From Ruminococcus sp. (lineage in GTDB: Bacteria > Bacillota > Clostridia > Oscillospirales > Acutalibacteraceae): a stretch of DNA of 64,000 nt. The notes under the pieces were generated by a model. The model ran no database searches. It was not told where the DNA came from and saw only the letters and a program-made list of their open reading frames with translations. Where the stretch lies: the NCBI GenBank assembly GCA_017433905.1, contig JAFRGI010000017.1, positions 1 through 64,000 of the forward strand, in the 5' to 3' direction. Below are positions 62,565-64,000 of this stretch, in pieces. The position numbers were made by a program, and so were the translations under genes. How positions within the stretch are numbered: position 1 is the stretch's first letter; the number at the start of each line of letters is the position of its first letter.

Positions 62565-62578
62565 ATGACATAAAAATC

Positions 62579-62613
62579 ACCCTGAGGGTTTAGCTGCCCT
62601 CAGGGTATTTTTT
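62579..62613 (+). terminator. Strong terminator after mscL
   Basis: ACCCTGAGGG / CCCTCAGGGT perfect 10-bp stem, 8-nt loop, then ATTTTTT, 14 nt after the stop. Confidence 0.9.
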
Positions 62614-62624
62614 GATAAATCATA

Positions 62625-62700
62625 TAAGGCGTGCATCGCACAATTAGCGGCGCACACCTTGCTTGAATATTATTCCGTCAGTTTGCCCAAAAAGTCTCGG
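62625..62700 (-). repeat. MITE-like element, copy 3 (partial, right limit unclear)
   Basis: TAAGGCGTGCATCGCACAATTAG at the start, with CACACCTTGCTT and ATTCCGTCAG further on. It aligns with the reverse complement of copy 1 (TAAGGCGGCACCGTACAATC, CACGCCTTGCTT, ATTCCGTCAG) over about 58 bases with few gaps. After about 62690 the match fades. Confidence 0.6.
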
Positions 62701-62734
62701 AAAGGCGTCATTCGGAACACTTCCGTTTGCTTTT

Positions 62735-63235
62735 TTACAAAATAAAATAACACAAAACACTCGTGCCGATACCGATAACAGCGCCGATAACGACGTCGCG
62801 GATAAAATGCGAACCTGCCAGCACGCGCGATGCCTCGATCAGTGAGGCGAGGATCAGCATGATGACGCCCAGCGGTACGTTTACTTTTAAAAAAGTCATC
62901 GCAATGACGTATGCGCTTGCCGTGTGTCGGCTGGGCATGCTCTGGTGTTCGGTTTGCTTGTGAAATACGGAATGCACACCGTACACCTCATACGGGCGTT
63001 TTGCGTCGACGACCATGCGCATGACCGTTACCAGCATCAGTACGCTCAGCGGCACCAGCACCAGCTTCATCCATTCCCAAACAAAGCCGAGGCGGATCAA
63101 CATGACCAGAAGCAGAACAGGATAGGTGACAATCATCACATAGGGGAGCACTTTATAAATGATATACAAAATATTGTGTGCAAGCTTATTTTCGGAAAAA
63201 AACTGCACAACCATCATATAGCGTTTTTTGTTCAT
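62735..63235 (-). CDS. PAP2 superfamily phosphatase
   Basis: 166 residues, five or so membrane helices. The phosphatase signature is split as usual: motif 1 VVDAKRPYEVYG, motif 2 SMPSRHTASA, motif 3 SRVLAGSHFIRDV, with both catalytic His residues present. It acts on a lipid phosphate such as phosphatidate, PGP or undecaprenyl pyrophosphate at the membrane. AAGGACGG lies before the start. It stands between mscL and asnB on the minus strand. Confidence 0.87.
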   Translation of the reverse strand: MNKKRYMMVVQFFSENKLAHNILYIIYKVLPYVMIVTYPVLLLVMLIRLGFVWEWMKLVLVPLSVLMLVTVMRMVVDAKRPYEVYGVHSVFHKQTEHQSMPSRHTASAYVIAMTFLKVNVPLGVIMLILASLIEASRVLAGSHFIRDVVIGAVIGIGTSVLCYFIL

Positions 63236-63270
63236 AGAGATTAACCGTCCTTCTTTTTATTTTATCACAA

Positions 63271-64000
63271 TCAAAGGATGATTTCAACACCGTATTTTTC
63301 AAACCAATTATCCAGCTCGATGATGTACGCCAAAATCTGCGGCGCCTGCATCAGTTGTCCGTACCACGGCTGTGTAATGCGTTCGGGGTGCTCGATAATC
63401 TCCGTTACGGCGGTTTTGTCGAGCAGTTCCGTCAAAACGGTATGCCGTTCCAGAATCATCCCGACACGTTTGGCGCATTCCTCAAAATAAATCGGATTGT
63501 GCGTTTTGGGATAGGGGCTTTTTTTGCGCCAGGCGATTTCTGCCGGCAGCATATCCTCAAATGCCTTGCGGACAATCCCTTTTTCTCTGCCGTTGTACGC
63601 TTTGAGTTTCCACGGCATATTGTAGGCGAAATCTACCAGCCGGTAATCGCAAAAGGGCACGCGTACCTCTAGACCGGTGTACATCGAGCATCGGTCCTTT
63701 CGCTCAAGCAGGCACTGCATGAACCAGTAGAAATTCAGAAAGAACATTTCGCGCATTCGTTTTTCCAGGCGGCTGTCCGTCGGGAGCTTTGGCGCGAGCT
63801 GTATGGTATCGAGATAGCGCTGTCGCACATATTCCTCGCCGCGCGGAAGAATACCCTTTTTCAAGATCTGCCGCCGCATATTCTGACTGCGCGACCAAGG
63901 GAAGCAGTCCTCAAACAGAAGTTCTTTGTTGTGATACCACGGATAGCCGCCGAACAGTTCGTCGGCGCATTCGCCCGAAAGCGCCACTGTGTAATCCTTT
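63271..64000 (-). CDS. asnB: Asparagine synthase (glutamine-hydrolysing), C-terminal part, 5' end outside window
   Basis: About 243 residues of the synthetase domain are visible, running off the right edge. The segment VALSGECADELFGGYPWY follows the P-loop (which lies outside), and LLERKDRCSMYTGLEVRVPFCDYRLVDFAYNMP is the conserved AsnB substrate region. It ends with a helix typical of the family (APQILAYIIELDNWFEKY). Converts aspartate to asparagine with glutamine and ATP; AsnB relatives also amidate cell-wall precursors, which cannot be excluded here. Confidence 0.9.
   Translation of the reverse strand, partial: KDYTVALSGECADELFGGYPWYHNKELLFEDCFPWSRSQNMRRQILKKGILPRGEEYVRQRYLDTIQLAPKLPTDSRLEKRMREMFFLNFYWFMQCLLERKDRCSMYTGLEVRVPFCDYRLVDFAYNMPWKLKAYNGREKGIVRKAFEDMLPAEIAWRKKSPYPKTHNPIYFEECAKRVGMILERHTVLTELLDKTAVTEIIEHPERITQPWYGQLMQAPQILAYIIELDNWFEKYGVEIIL

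Overview
The window looks like the chromosome of a Gram-positive anaerobic Clostridia member, most likely an Oscillospiraceae/Ruminococcaceae gut bacterium (inference). The evidence is a complete ctsR-mcsA-mcsB-clpC operon, flavin-dependent ThyX, a bacterial V-type ATPase operon, a flavodiiron-rubredoxin fusion, purine-rich Shine-Dalgarno sites with TTGACA/TATAAT promoters spaced by 17 nt, and starch-binding (CBM26-like) modules. No rRNA or CRISPR is present; there is one tRNA.

Layout. 1-597: the 3' end of a secreted protein with tandem starch-binding modules. 764-3075: a three-gene polar amino acid ABC importer. 3469-13011: a long run of tightly packed plus-strand genes (thyX, tmk, DUF2156, GNAT, DJ-1, 5-formyl-THF cyclo-ligase, mltG, peptidase U32, alaS). 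13208-14949: a secreted, membrane-anchored surface protein and a small membrane protein. 15248-15324: tRNA-Pro(GGG).

About 15.3-25.7 kb: an integrated mobilizable element next to the tRNA. It has a tyrosine integrase, two very small DNA-binding proteins, a RepA_N replication initiator, a coiled-coil membrane protein, a relaxase, MobC and an oriT-like inverted-repeat region. Its cargo is an unknown zinc-motif protein, a small XRE regulator, an AlwI-type restriction-modification pair with a fused double methylase, and a frameshifted AbiGi-like abortive-infection gene. No conjugation (type IV secretion) genes are present, so transfer would need a helper. I could not find a right-hand copy of the tRNA end.

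25.7-30.4 kb: the CtsR-controlled protein quality-control operon with two recognisable CtsR boxes. 30.4-39.1 kb, minus strand: a complete nine-gene V-type ATPase operon whose rotor subunit keeps the Na+-ligand residues. 39.3-44.8 kb, minus strand: GT2 glycosyltransferase, orphan N6-type methyltransferase, 2TM potassium channel, Na+/solute symporter and acyl-CoA synthetase. 45.1-48.9 kb: patatin, monoglyceride-lipase-like hydrolase and flavodiiron fusion. 49.1-52.4 kb: MATE exporter, then a glutathione peroxidase-thioredoxin-thioredoxin reductase operon. 52.5-58.6 kb: CNNM/CorC membrane protein, TepA-like protease, UppP and FtsK. 58.8-64 kb: YgiQ-type radical SAM protein, tyrS, mscL, PAP2 phosphatase and the 3' part of asparagine synthetase B. 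Three related copies of a small inverted-repeat (MITE-like) element lie between genes from 58.58 to 62.7 kb.

Functional themes: folate and thymidylate supply (thyX, tmk, 5-FCL), cell-envelope growth (mltG, uppP, ftsK), Na+-linked bioenergetics (V-ATPase, symporter), oxygen and peroxide defence (flavodiiron, GPx, Trx system), and phage defence carried on the mobile element.
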